From Fimbriimonadales bacterium (GTDB taxonomy: Bacteria; Armatimonadota; Fimbriimonadia; Fimbriimonadales; GBS-DC), in NCBI GenBank assembly GCA_026416655.1, contig JAOAES010000032.1, positions 1-11,925 on the forward strand: a stretch of DNA of 11,925 nt, in the 5' to 3' direction. Shown here piece by piece: positions 5,597-11,925 of this stretch (positions are counted from its first letter, which is position 1; each line of letters begins with the position of its first letter). The position numbers and the translations under genes are program-made. The notes under the pieces were generated by a model. It had not been told where the DNA came from. It was given only the letters and a program-made list of their open reading frames with translations, and ran no database searches.

Positions 5597-6711
5597 ACCG
5601 CTACGACCTCCGATTGGGCGAACTCCAGCACGCTCTGCGCCACGAACGCAATCTGGTCTTCCGTGAGCTCGGAATGGACAGGGAGCGAAAGGACTTCCTG
5701 CGCGGCGCGCTCCGCGTTGGGGAAATCGCCTTCGTTGTAGCCCAAGAATCGGTAGGCGGGCTGCAAGTGCAACGGCAGCGGATAGTAGACCGCGCTTTCT
5801 ATGCCTTGCTCGCGCAGGTAGTCGCGCAATGCGTCCCGATGCGGCGTGCGTACCGTGAACTGATGATACACATGGTAATTATAGGGACGGACGACAGGCA
5901 ACTGGAGGGGAGCGTCCGCGAGCAGTGTGCGATAGAGCGTGGCGTGGTAGCGGCGCCGCTCCGTCCACTCCTGCAGATGACGCAGCTTCGCCCGCAGAAT
6001 CACGGCTTGCAGTTCATCTAAGCGCGCGGTGTAGCCGATGTCTTCATAGTAGTAGCCGCCGTTCATCCCATGCACACGCAGGCTGCGCACCTTGTAGGCG
6101 ATTTGCTCATCATTAGTGATTATCATACCGGCGTCGCCTGCCGCGCCGATGTTTTTGGTAGGGAAGAAGCTGAGCGTCGCGGCGTGGGCAAACGCGCCTA
6201 TCGGCTCCTCGTAATGGCGTGCGCCAATTGCCTGCGCCGCGTCCTCAATCAACCACAGCCCATAGCGGTCGGCGATTGCGCGCAGGGCACGCATCTCCGC
6301 CGACTGCCCATACAGGCTCACAGGCAGGATAACACGCGTGCGTGGGGTAATCGCCGCCTCTACTAAATTCGGGTCTAAGTTATAGGTATCGAGATCGATA
6401 TCCACAAATACGGGCACTGCACCAAGCTGCACCACGACTTCTGTGGTGGAAACGAAGGTGAAAGGGGTGGTAATCACTTCATCGCCGGGCTGTACGCCCA
6501 CTGCGCGCAGGGCGAGTTTGAGAGCGTCCGTGCCCGAACTCACACCAATCGCAAAGCGGGCATTGCACGCCTGAGCCGCCTCGGTTTCCAAAGCTTGCAC
6601 ATGCTCGCCCAGAATATAACGCCCGCTTGCCAGCACCTCCAACAAAACGGGTTCCAGCTCGTTCCGAACCCGACGGTACTGGCTGCCTAAATCCGCCATC
6701 CTGACTTGCAA
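5593..6711 (-). CDS. DegT/DnrJ/EryC1/StrS aminotransferase
   Basis: This 372-aa PLP enzyme transfers an amino group, usually from glutamate, to a keto-sugar nucleotide. Visible family features are S-S-G-T-D-A-L (58-64, phosphate binding), E-D-A-A-Q-A-I-G-A with Asp157 facing the PLP ring nitrogen, the S-F-F-P-T-K-N segment with Schiff-base Lys186, and G-Y-T-A-R-L-D-E-L-Q-A. Length is normal. A TTG start at 6711 is chosen because an AAGGAGGA site lies 9 nt upstream; the ATG four codons later would sit about 21 nt from it. With the coupled nucleotidyltransferase it forms a small amino-sugar module, likely for cell-surface polysaccharide. A regulatory DegT paralogue without sugar-biosynthetic activity is less likely because the catalytic Lys is present. 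Confidence 0.92.
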   Translation of the reverse strand: MQVRMADLGSQYRRVRNELEPVLLEVLASGRYILGEHVQALETEAAQACNARFAIGVSSGTDALKLALRAVGVQPGDEVITTPFTFVSTTEVVVQLGAVPVFVDIDLDTYNLDPNLVEAAITPRTRVILPVSLYGQSAEMRALRAIADRYGLWLIEDAAQAIGARHYEEPIGAFAHAATLSFFPTKNIGAAGDAGMIITNDEQIAYKVRSLRVHGMNGGYYYEDIGYTARLDELQAVILRAKLRHLQEWTERRRYHATLYRTLLADAPLQLPVVRPYNYHVYHQFTVRTPHRDALRDYLREQGIESAVYYPLPLHLQPAYRFLGYNEGDFPNAERAAQEVLSLPVHSELTEDQIAFVAQSVLEFAQSEVVAV

Positions 6712-6720
6712 GTCGAATCG

Positions 6721-6728
6721 TCCTCCTT
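6721..6728 (-). promoter_or_regulatory. Shine-Dalgarno deciding the TTG start of the aminotransferase
   Basis: On the - strand AAGGAGGA ends 9 nt before TTG at 6711, a normal spacing, whereas the in-frame ATG at 6699 would be 21 nt away. The TTG start is therefore preferred. Confidence 0.7.
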
Positions 6729-6740
6729 GGTCTGAACTGG

Positions 6741-6753
6741 GGTATAGTATACC
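6741..6753. promoter_or_regulatory. Palindromic divergent -10 region (GGTATA-G-TATACC)
   Basis: This perfect 6+1+6 palindrome lies midway between the divergent aminotransferase and phasin-like genes. It presents TATAGT on the + strand and TATACT on the - strand, both usable -10 elements and both about 20-25 nt before the respective ribosome sites. No clear -35 boxes are seen. It may serve both directions or be a repressor site. Confidence 0.45.
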
Positions 6754-6781
6754 TGTTGTTCAATCGGGAGGCGTTTCAATC

Positions 6782-7099
6782 ATGGCATCGATTCGCGAAT
6801 TACTGGAACAGAGCGTGCTGATGGGGCTGGGCGCGGTATCGCTCACACGCGAGACGGCGCAGAACCTCGTTGACGAGATGGTCAAACGCGGGCAGGCGCA
6901 GCGTGAAGAGGCTGGCGAAATGGTCGAGCAACTTCTCAAACGCGGCGAGAAGGAGCGCAACGCCCTGCGCAAACTCATCCGCGAGGAGGTGCAGGAGGTT
7001 CTCAAGGAGCTTCAACTGCCCACCCACGCCGATATCAAAGCGATTGAGAAGAAACTCGACGCTATCCTGCACAAACTGGAAGCCTCGCCCCAGGAGTAA
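6782..7099 (+). CDS. Phasin-family (COG3937-like) coiled-coil protein
   Basis: This 105-aa, highly charged, all-helical protein begins with a short amphipathic/hydrophobic segment (S-V-L-M-G-L-G-A-V-S-L-T). It continues as a heptad-like coiled coil (M-V-K-R-G-Q-A-Q-R-E-E-A, then L-L-K-R-G-E-K-E-R) to a second short helix near the end. This pattern matches the small phasin-like / polyhydroxyalkanoate-regulator family. The name does not prove a role in storage granules, and no PHA synthase is in the window. GGGAGG (6766-6771) stands 10 nt before the ATG. The UbiB-like gene starts 3 nt after its stop, so the two are cotranscribed and may work together at the membrane or a lipid surface; that is inference. 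Confidence 0.75.
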   Translation: MASIRELLEQSVLMGLGAVSLTRETAQNLVDEMVKRGQAQREEAGEMVEQLLKRGEKERNALRKLIREEVQEVLKELQLPTHADIKAIEKKLDAILHKLEASPQE

Positions 7100-7102
7100 G
7101 CG

Positions 7103-8761
7103 ATGCGCCCGATTGCGCGGCGCGTGCGGAGTCTGCAGCGCTACCGCCAGGTGGTCAGTGTGCTGGCACGGCACGGCTTCGGCGGCGCGCTGGAGTATCT
7201 GAGCGTCCATCGCCGCCTCTCGCTGAGTAAAGGCGAACTGCGCCCACCCGAAGAACCCCTCGAGTCGCCTGCGCAACACCTGCGCGCCGCGATGGAAGAA
7301 CTCGGACCCACCTTTGTCAAACTGGGGCAAATTCTCAGCACCCGCTCGGACATCCTGCCTGAGCCGTTCGTGGAGGAACTGCGCAAACTACAGGATAATG
7401 TGCCGCCGGAACCCTGGTCGGCGATGCGCCCCGTGATCGAGAAGGAACTCGGACGCCCCCTCGAGGAGGTATTCGCCCGCTTTGACCCTGAACCGATTGG
7501 CGCGGCATCGCTCTCGCAAGTCTACGCCGCCGTGCTACACGACGGAACGCCCGTCGCCGTCAAAGTGCAGCGTCCCAACATTCGCGAGGTAGTGGAGCTG
7601 GATCTCGAGATCCTGCACGACCTCGCGAGCCTGGCACAGCGCACGCAACTCGGCGAGCTGTATGACCCCGAAACCGTCGCGGAGGATTTCGCCTTTACCC
7701 TGCTGAACGAGCTGGACTACCGCCGCGAGGTGCGCAACGCCGAGCAGTTCCGCCGCAATTTCGAGGGCGTCCTCGAAGTACACATCCCCTCCTTCTACAG
7801 TGAGTATTGCACCGAGCGGCTGCTGGTGATGGAACGGCTTCAGGGCATCAAAGTAGACGAAGTAGACGCGCTGCGCGCGGCGGGGCACGACACGCGCGAA
7901 ATCGCCATGCGCGCCTCGCGCCTGATTATCAAAGAGGTGCTGGAAGACGGCTTTTTCCATGCCGACCCACATCCGGGCAACTATCTCATCCTGGCTGATG
8001 GGCGGATTGGCGTGCTGGATTTCGGGATGGTGGGCGTGCTGAACGACGATGACCGCCTGAACCTCACGCGCCTGTATGTCGCGATAGTACGCCTGGACAC
8101 GCACGCGATTCTGAATGTGTTCGCGCGGATGGGCGCATTCACCCGATTCACCGACCGCCAGAAGCTCGCCCGCGCCGCAGAACGCATCATCAACAAGTAT
8201 CGCGGGCGTACCCTCAAGGAGAGCCGTTTCACCGAGTTCTGGAACGACCTGACCGACCTGTGCCGGCACTACCACCTGCGCCTGCCCAGCAACCTGTGGC
8301 TGGTGGGCAAGACGCTGGCGATGCTGGAGGGCATCGGCAGACAGTTAGACCCTGACTATGACCTGTTTGAGGTTTCCAAACCGTTCGTGCGCCAGCTGAG
8401 TAAGACGGCGTGGCTGCCCACGCTGAGCGTGCAGGAGGTGGTGGAACAGGTGGACACTTGGCGGTACTTACTGCGCGAGATGCCCGCGATGCTGATGCAG
8501 TGGCTGCAAAGCGTGGAGCGCGGCAAGGTGCCTGTGGAGGCGCAAATCGGCGCAACGCAGGAGACGCTCGATCGACTGGACGCGATGATTACGCGGCTGT
8601 CGCTAAGCATGCTGGTCGCGGCGTTCATCGTCGGACTCGCGTTGCTGCTGCCCGCCACGCGCGACATCCCGTTCGGCACGACGCTCACCATTATTGGCTT
8701 CCTCGGCGCGACCGTGCTGGGCATATGGCTGCTGGTATCGATTCTGAAGAAGAAGCATTAG
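7103..8761 (+). CDS. ABC1/UbiB/AarF family atypical kinase-like protein
   Basis: This 552-aa protein is a member of the UbiB/ADCK family, linked to isoprenoid-quinone or lipid metabolism at the membrane. All hallmark motifs are present. They are the K-x-G-Q motif (Lys73, Gly75, Gln76 in F-V-K-L-G-Q), the Ala-rich nucleotide loop (P-I-G-A-A-S-L-S-Q-V near 131-140), Lys154 in V-A-V-K-V, E-L-D (203-205), H-A-D-P-H-P-G-N (286-293) and D-F-G (306-308). Two hydrophobic helices at about 501-517 and 525-546 form the usual C-terminal membrane anchor, ending in K-K-K-H. AGGAG (7092-7096) lies 6 nt before the ATG. Ubiquinone biosynthesis itself is not shown, since no other ubi or men gene is here. Confidence 0.93.
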   Translation: MRPIARRVRSLQRYRQVVSVLARHGFGGALEYLSVHRRLSLSKGELRPPEEPLESPAQHLRAAMEELGPTFVKLGQILSTRSDILPEPFVEELRKLQDNVPPEPWSAMRPVIEKELGRPLEEVFARFDPEPIGAASLSQVYAAVLHDGTPVAVKVQRPNIREVVELDLEILHDLASLAQRTQLGELYDPETVAEDFAFTLLNELDYRREVRNAEQFRRNFEGVLEVHIPSFYSEYCTERLLVMERLQGIKVDEVDALRAAGHDTREIAMRASRLIIKEVLEDGFFHADPHPGNYLILADGRIGVLDFGMVGVLNDDDRLNLTRLYVAIVRLDTHAILNVFARMGAFTRFTDRQKLARAAERIINKYRGRTLKESRFTEFWNDLTDLCRHYHLRLPSNLWLVGKTLAMLEGIGRQLDPDYDLFEVSKPFVRQLSKTAWLPTLSVQEVVEQVDTWRYLLREMPAMLMQWLQSVERGKVPVEAQIGATQETLDRLDAMITRLSLSMLVAAFIVGLALLLPATRDIPFGTTLTIIGFLGATVLGIWLLVSILKKKH

Positions 8762-8777
8762 CCCCTGCCCCGTCGAG

Positions 8778-8783
8778 TAGAAT
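8778..8783 (+). promoter_or_regulatory. Putative leaderless -10 element (TAGAAT) of the SIS gene
   Basis: TAGAAT ends 9 nt before the ATG at 8793, and no Shine-Dalgarno lies between. The surrounding GTAGA-A-TCTAC (8777-8787) is an inverted repeat. The same GTAGAATC octamer precedes the sigma-4-like gene at 555. No -35 is evident. Confidence 0.4.
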
Positions 8784-8792
8784 CTACCTGCG

Positions 8793-9539
8793 ATGAGTCT
8801 TGCACAATCCTACTTCGAGCGCATTCGCGCTCAAATTGCGGAGCTGGAAAGGCGTTCACTGACTGCCATTGAGCGCGCCGCAGAGGTGTGCGCTGAGTGT
8901 CTGTTGCAGCGCGGCGTGATTCATATTTACGATACGGGACACCTCGTCTCGCGCGAACTCATCAATCGCGCGGGCGGACTGGCGGCGTTCAGTCCCCTGC
9001 ACTTCGATTTGCAGGTCACTAACACGAACCCGTATCGTGAGGCTCAGGGCGTCGGGGCGAACACCACTCCTGAAACCGTGCGCTGCATCGTGCAAGCAGC
9101 GCTGGACAGGAGCCGAGTCGCTTCAGGCGATGTATTGATTATCGGCAGCGTGTCGGGCAAGACGCCGTTCCCCGTAGAGCTGGCAATTCAGGCGAAGGCA
9201 CGCGGAATATTCACAATCGGACTGACCGCGCTGGATTACTCCTCGAAGCTGCAATCGGAACACGCATCGGGCAGACGATTATTCGAGGTCGTGGATCTGG
9301 TCATAGACAACGCTGCGCCCTATGGCGATGCGATGCTGTCACTTGAAGGTGTGGAGACAGCGTTCTGCCCTGCGTCGGGGATTGGTGCGGCAGTTGCGCT
9401 CTGGGCAGTCGTGGCGGGAATTGTGGAACGGATGGCGGCGAACGGCAACCCGCCTACCCTCCTCGCCAGCATCAACCGCCCCGACGGCATGGAGCGCTAT
9501 AAGCAAACCATCGAGCAGTATAAACAGCGAGGCTACTGA
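8793..9539 (+). CDS. SIS-domain protein, UPF0309 family
   Basis: This 248-aa SIS (sugar isomerase) domain protein is of the UPF0309 type, related in fold to N-acetylmuramic-acid-6-phosphate etherases and phosphosugar isomerases. A helical N-terminus (1-36) is followed by the first SIS strand (V-I-H-I-Y-D-T-G-H, 42-50), then V-L-I-I-G-S-V-S-G-K-T (114-124), the usual Ser-rich phosphosugar loop. D-N-A-A-P-Y-G-D (172-179) and S-I-N-R-P-D-G near the C-terminus also fit the family. It probably binds or processes a phosphorylated amino sugar, but the substrate is unknown. The ArsC-like gene starts one base after its stop, so it heads a three-gene cluster. Confidence 0.88.
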   Translation: MSLAQSYFERIRAQIAELERRSLTAIERAAEVCAECLLQRGVIHIYDTGHLVSRELINRAGGLAAFSPLHFDLQVTNTNPYREAQGVGANTTPETVRCIVQAALDRSRVASGDVLIIGSVSGKTPFPVELAIQAKARGIFTIGLTALDYSSKLQSEHASGRRLFEVVDLVIDNAAPYGDAMLSLEGVETAFCPASGIGAAVALWAVVAGIVERMAANGNPPTLLASINRPDGMERYKQTIEQYKQRGY

Positions 9540-9540
9540 A

Positions 9541-9960
9541 ATGGAGAGCAAACCGAAACTGGTGTTGTTTGTATGCGTGGGCAACTCGTGCCGCAGCCAG
9601 ATGGCAGAGGGATTCGGCAATCACTACGGGCAAGGCAAGGTGGTCGCCTTCAGCGCGGGCACCGCGCCCTCTGGCAGAGTCCACCCGCTCGCGATTGCAG
9701 CCATGCGCGAGGTCGGCATCGATATCTCACGCCAGACCTCTAAAGGCGTACAGGAGTTCGATATCACGCAGTTCGATGCGGTGGTGAGTCTGTGCGACGC
9801 TCGTACCGATGCGCTATGCCCTGCAACCTACATGGGCATCCAGGAACACTGGAACATCCCCGACCCTATCGGGCTGCCCATGGAGGAGTTTCGTCGCGTG
9901 CGGACGATGATCGAGGAGCGTGTAAAGGAACTGATTCAACGACTTGCCGACGATGCCTGA
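9541..9960 (+). CDS. arsC: ArsC-like low-molecular-weight phosphatase / arsenate reductase
   Basis: This 139-aa protein belongs to the low-molecular-weight tyrosine phosphatase fold. The P-loop is C-V-G-N-S-C-R-S-Q-M-A-E-G, with nucleophile Cys12 and Arg18; the S-Q-M-A-E form is typical of thioredoxin-coupled arsenate reductases. Cys85 and Cys93 occupy the place of the redox pair, and E-H-W-N-I-P-D-P supplies the catalytic Asp108, aligning with the H-W-G-F-D-D-P of known ArsC. The pair is spaced 8 residues apart; I recall 7 in characterised enzymes. There is no ArsR or arsenite exporter nearby, so a protein phosphatase role remains possible. The ATG at 9541 is used because an upstream in-frame extension only overlaps the SIS gene. 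It lies between the SIS and RdgB genes. Confidence 0.78.
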   Translation: MESKPKLVLFVCVGNSCRSQMAEGFGNHYGQGKVVAFSAGTAPSGRVHPLAIAAMREVGIDISRQTSKGVQEFDITQFDAVVSLCDARTDALCPATYMGIQEHWNIPDPIGLPMEEFRRVRTMIEERVKELIQRLADDA

Positions 9961-10582
9961 GCGGAAACAAGTGGTGATAGCGAGCCATAACCGTTCTAAA
10001 TCGCGCGAGATCGAGCAGCTTCTGCGCGCGGGGCTGAGCGATTTGTCTGTTGAGGTTCACCTGCTGGCGGACTATCCCGACGCGCCGCCTCCACCCGATG
10101 AGAATGCTGACAGCTATGTGGGCAACGCCCTCATCAAGGCGCGTGCCTGCGCCGCCTTTACCCACGCGATGAGCCTTGCGGACGACGCCGGGCTGGAAAT
10201 CGACGCCCTTAACGGTCAACCGGGCATGTATTCGCGCCGCTTTGCAGGCGAAGACACTCCGTTCAGCGTGAAGATGGGGATTCTGTTAGAGTTGCTGAAA
10301 GATACGCCCCCTGAACGACGTACGGCACGCTTCCGGTGCGCCGTCGCGATTGCCCTCCCTTCGGGCGAGGTCTACACCTTTGAGGACACGCTGGAGGGGC
10401 GGATTGCCGACGCGCCCCGCGGGCAGGCAGGATTCGGCTATGACCCGATTTTCTATGTGCCGTCGCTGGGCTGTACCCTGGCGGAGCTCCCGTCGGAGTT
10501 TAAGAACCGTATCAGCCACCGCGCGAAGGTCATGCGCCGGGCGATTCCGAAGCTGCGGGAGCTGTTGACTCGGAGCCAGTAA
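9953..10582 (+). CDS. rdgB: RdgB/HAM1 dITP/XTP pyrophosphatase
   Basis: This 209-aa enzyme hydrolyses non-canonical purine nucleotides (dITP, ITP, XTP) to monophosphates, keeping them out of DNA and RNA. Family motifs are in order: S-H-N-R-S-K (11-16, the T/S-x-N-x-x-K substrate loop), A-D-D-A-G-L-E-I-D-A-L (76-86) with metal-binding and catalytic Asp residues, P-G-M-Y-S-R-R-F-A-G (90-99), G-F-G-Y-D-P-I-F (160-167), A-E-L, and S-H-R (188-190). The ATG at 9953 overlaps the ArsC-like gene's stop by 8 nt and is preferred to a TTG three codons upstream. Length is standard. The overlap implies cotranscription with the SIS and ArsC-like genes. Confidence 0.95.
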   Translation: MPERKQVVIASHNRSKSREIEQLLRAGLSDLSVEVHLLADYPDAPPPPDENADSYVGNALIKARACAAFTHAMSLADDAGLEIDALNGQPGMYSRRFAGEDTPFSVKMGILLELLKDTPPERRTARFRCAVAIALPSGEVYTFEDTLEGRIADAPRGQAGFGYDPIFYVPSLGCTLAELPSEFKNRISHRAKVMRRAIPKLRELLTRSQ

Positions 10583-10624
10583 GCAAAAGTTTCTGGAACT
10601 CGCCCATCGCATCCGCAAGTAAGG

Positions 10625-10630
10625 TACACT
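10625..10630 (+). promoter_or_regulatory. Putative -10 element (TACACT) close to the metC-like start
   Basis: TACACT ends 12 nt before the ATG at 10643 and no Shine-Dalgarno is visible, so the transcript would have a leader of about five bases. No -35 is recognisable at the expected spacing. Confidence 0.3.
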
Positions 10631-10642
10631 CTAAGCCGCGCG

Positions 10643-11806
10643 ATGGAGCGAGAACTTTCTCTGGAGACTCTACTGCAACATCTGGGCGAGGAGGAGCCGT
10701 TTCCCTACGGCTCAGTAACGCCGCCGATTGTGCAATCCTCGTTGTTCACTGCCCAAACGCTGCGCGACCGCAACGCCCGACAGGGCGCTAACGAGTACGG
10801 CTATACCTACACCCGCGTTAGCAACCCCACTGTGCGCCTCGCCGAGCAGAAACTCGCCGTGCTGGAGGGAACGGAGGATGCCCTCTGCTTCGGCTCAGGA
10901 ATGGCAGCAATTGCCTCGGCGATTCTCACCTTTGCCGAGAGTGGGGCGCATGTGGTCTGCGTCGAGACGGTCTACCCCCCTACACGCGCCCTGCTAACCT
11001 CGTGGTTGGCGCGCTACGCGGTGCAGACCACTTTCGTATCGGGCGAATGCGTTGAGGAGTTTGAGCAGGCGATTCAGCCTCACACACGCCTCATCTACCT
11101 GGAAAGCCCCTCCAGCCTCTATTTTCGCCTGCAAGACCTGCGTGCAGTGAGCGAACTGGCGCGTGCGCATGGGATTCTTACGCTGTGCGACAACAGCTGG
11201 GCGACCCCGATTTTCCAGAACCCGCACGCGCTGGGCGTGGACATCGTGCTGCACAGCGCAAGCAAATATCTCGGTGGACACAGCGATTTGCTGGCGGGCG
11301 TGGCTGCGGGACGCAGGGAACACATAGAGCCGATTCGACAGACACGCGAGCTGCTGGGAGGCATTTTAGACCCGCATGCGGGCTGGTTGCTGCTGCGTGG
11401 ATTGCGCACTCTGCCCGTGCGGATGGAGCGCGCCCATAAAAGCGGCTTGCAAGTCGCCGAGTGGCTATCGGTACAACCGCAGATTGCAAAAGTCAATCAC
11501 CCAGGCTTGCCTACCCACCCCCAGCACCCGCTGGCGCGGGCACAGATGCACGGCTACGGCAGCCTGTTCAGCTTTGAGACCCATCCCATCACAGAGGAGC
11601 AAGCCTACACCTTCGCCGAGCGGTTGCACCTGTTCCGTTTCGGATGCAGCTGGGGTGGCTACGAGAGCCTGTTGCTGGGCTGGGCGCAAACAGAGCCAGA
11701 CGCGCATGGTAAAGCATCGTGGCTGTTCCGCCTCTATGTCGGGCTGGAGAATCCTGACGACCTGATACGCGATCTCCAAGAGGCAATTGACGCCTTGAAT
11801 CCGTAG
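10643..11806 (+). CDS. metC: Cys/Met-metabolism PLP lyase, MetC-like (cystathionine beta-lyase type)
   Basis: This 387-aa fold-type I PLP enzyme belongs to the transsulfuration family. Y-T-Y-T-R (54-58) supplies the Tyr/Arg that reach the PLP phosphate of the neighbouring subunit, S-G-M-A-A-I starts at 85, L-E-S-P lies at 153-156, Asp183 pairs with the PLP nitrogen, and Lys208 in S-A-S-K-Y-L-G-G-H-S-D is the Schiff-base lysine. The C-terminal S-W-G-G-Y-E-S-L (336-343) and L-R-G-L-R-T-L-P-V-R resemble E. coli MetC more than cystathionine gamma-synthase, which has S-L-G-G there. The likely reaction is cystathionine to homocysteine, pyruvate and ammonia. A gamma-synthase or gamma-lyase activity cannot be excluded. 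The gap before it suggests its own promoter. Confidence 0.88.
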   Translation: MERELSLETLLQHLGEEEPFPYGSVTPPIVQSSLFTAQTLRDRNARQGANEYGYTYTRVSNPTVRLAEQKLAVLEGTEDALCFGSGMAAIASAILTFAESGAHVVCVETVYPPTRALLTSWLARYAVQTTFVSGECVEEFEQAIQPHTRLIYLESPSSLYFRLQDLRAVSELARAHGILTLCDNSWATPIFQNPHALGVDIVLHSASKYLGGHSDLLAGVAAGRREHIEPIRQTRELLGGILDPHAGWLLLRGLRTLPVRMERAHKSGLQVAEWLSVQPQIAKVNHPGLPTHPQHPLARAQMHGYGSLFSFETHPITEEQAYTFAERLHLFRFGCSWGGYESLLLGWAQTEPDAHGKASWLFRLYVGLENPDDLIRDLQEAIDALNP

Positions 11807-11832
11807 CGCCGGCGCGGACGCCAACGCTACGG
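11801..11832. terminator. Hairpin shared by convergent genes
   Basis: CCGTAGCG (11801-11808) pairs with CGCTACGG (11825-11832). An inner GGCG-CGGA-CGCC stem-loop (11811-11822) is separated by a two-base symmetric bulge. It includes the TAG of the metC-like gene and ends 4 nt before the stop of the convergent gene, so it can serve both strands. There is no T-run. Confidence 0.55.
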
Positions 11833-11835
11833 TAT

Positions 11836-11925
11836 TCACAGCCGCCCTTGCACGAACTCGCTAATCGCGCGGGGTGTGTCGGGGTCGAAACCGACCACAT
11901 CCAGCATCCCTGCGTCGTCGGGGTG
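11836..11925 (-). CDS. C-terminal fragment of a convergent gene, unidentified
   Basis: Reading the - strand from the window edge gives 29 uninterrupted codons and a TGA (11836-11838), ending D-P-D-T-P-R-A-I-S-E-F-V-Q-G-R-L. The composition is protein-like, with an acidic start and an amphipathic final helix. The position fits a convergent gene sharing the hairpin with the metC-like gene. The start and most of the gene lie to the right of the window, and I cannot assign a family from this piece. Confidence 0.55.
   Translation of the reverse strand, partial: HPDDAGMLDVVGFDPDTPRAISEFVQGRL

Noticed and set aside
7535..8275. 246-aa - strand open frame
   Set aside because: It is fully antisense to the UbiB gene, whose motifs are complete; this is a shadow frame.
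9322..9960. Extended 212-aa version of the ArsC-like protein
   Set aside because: The extra N-terminus reads through the SIS gene in another frame, and the conserved fold begins at the ATG at 9541.
1..11925. CRISPR array, IS element, transposase or rRNA
   Set aside because: No spaced palindromic repeats, terminal inverted repeats with a transposase, or rRNA sequence were seen. The 10-bp repeats at 1939-1968 have no spacers.

Overview
The window looks like a chromosomal segment of a moderately GC-rich bacterium, roughly 60% GC by eye. Its gene content is ordinary for a free-living bacterium: an ABC1/UbiB kinase-like protein beside a phasin-like coiled-coil protein, a UPF0309 SIS protein, RdgB, and a MetC-type lyase. 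Shine-Dalgarno-led genes are mixed with genes that carry a -10-like hexamer only 8-12 nt before the start codon. Armatimonadota or another deep, possibly thermophilic lineage is my best guess; it rests on general resemblance only and is weak. No rRNA or other firm taxonomic marker is present.

Region 1 (1 to about 4390) is accessory. A small HTH protein on the + strand (2-340) converges on a block of - strand genes. Read in their own direction, these begin with a catalytically complete tyrosine recombinase (4242-3256). It is followed by an unrecognised 229-aa protein, two tandem paralogous small proteins, a long coiled-coil protein, a hairpin, and a stand-alone sigma-region-4-like mini protein. 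Two junctions are ATGA overlaps, so the recombinase is translationally coupled to its cargo. The block sits just upstream of a tRNA-Val gene, a typical address for an integrative element. Most cargo is unrecognised, and the far boundary lies left of the window.

Region 2 (4331-4552) is a tRNA-Val(GAC) and tRNA-Pro(UGG) pair behind an extended -10 promoter. The leader holds a strong hairpin and resembles the 5' end of tmRNA.

Region 3 (4553-6711, - strand) is a two-gene sugar-nucleotide operon: a DegT/DnrJ aminotransferase, then a hexapeptide-repeat nucleotidyltransferase, coupled by ATGA. It probably supplies an activated (amino)sugar for a surface polysaccharide. It ends flush against the CCA of tRNA-Pro with no spacer.

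Region 4 (6782-11806, + strand) starts across a short palindromic intergenic region. It holds the phasin-like protein with the UbiB/AarF kinase, then a UPF0309 SIS protein, an ArsC-like low-molecular-weight phosphatase/arsenate reductase and the RdgB house-cleaning pyrophosphatase as a tight cluster, then a MetC-like PLP lyase. A hairpin separates the lyase from the last 29 codons of a convergent gene at the right edge. No unannotated stretch exceeds 300 bases; the longest non-coding gap is 4243-4390.
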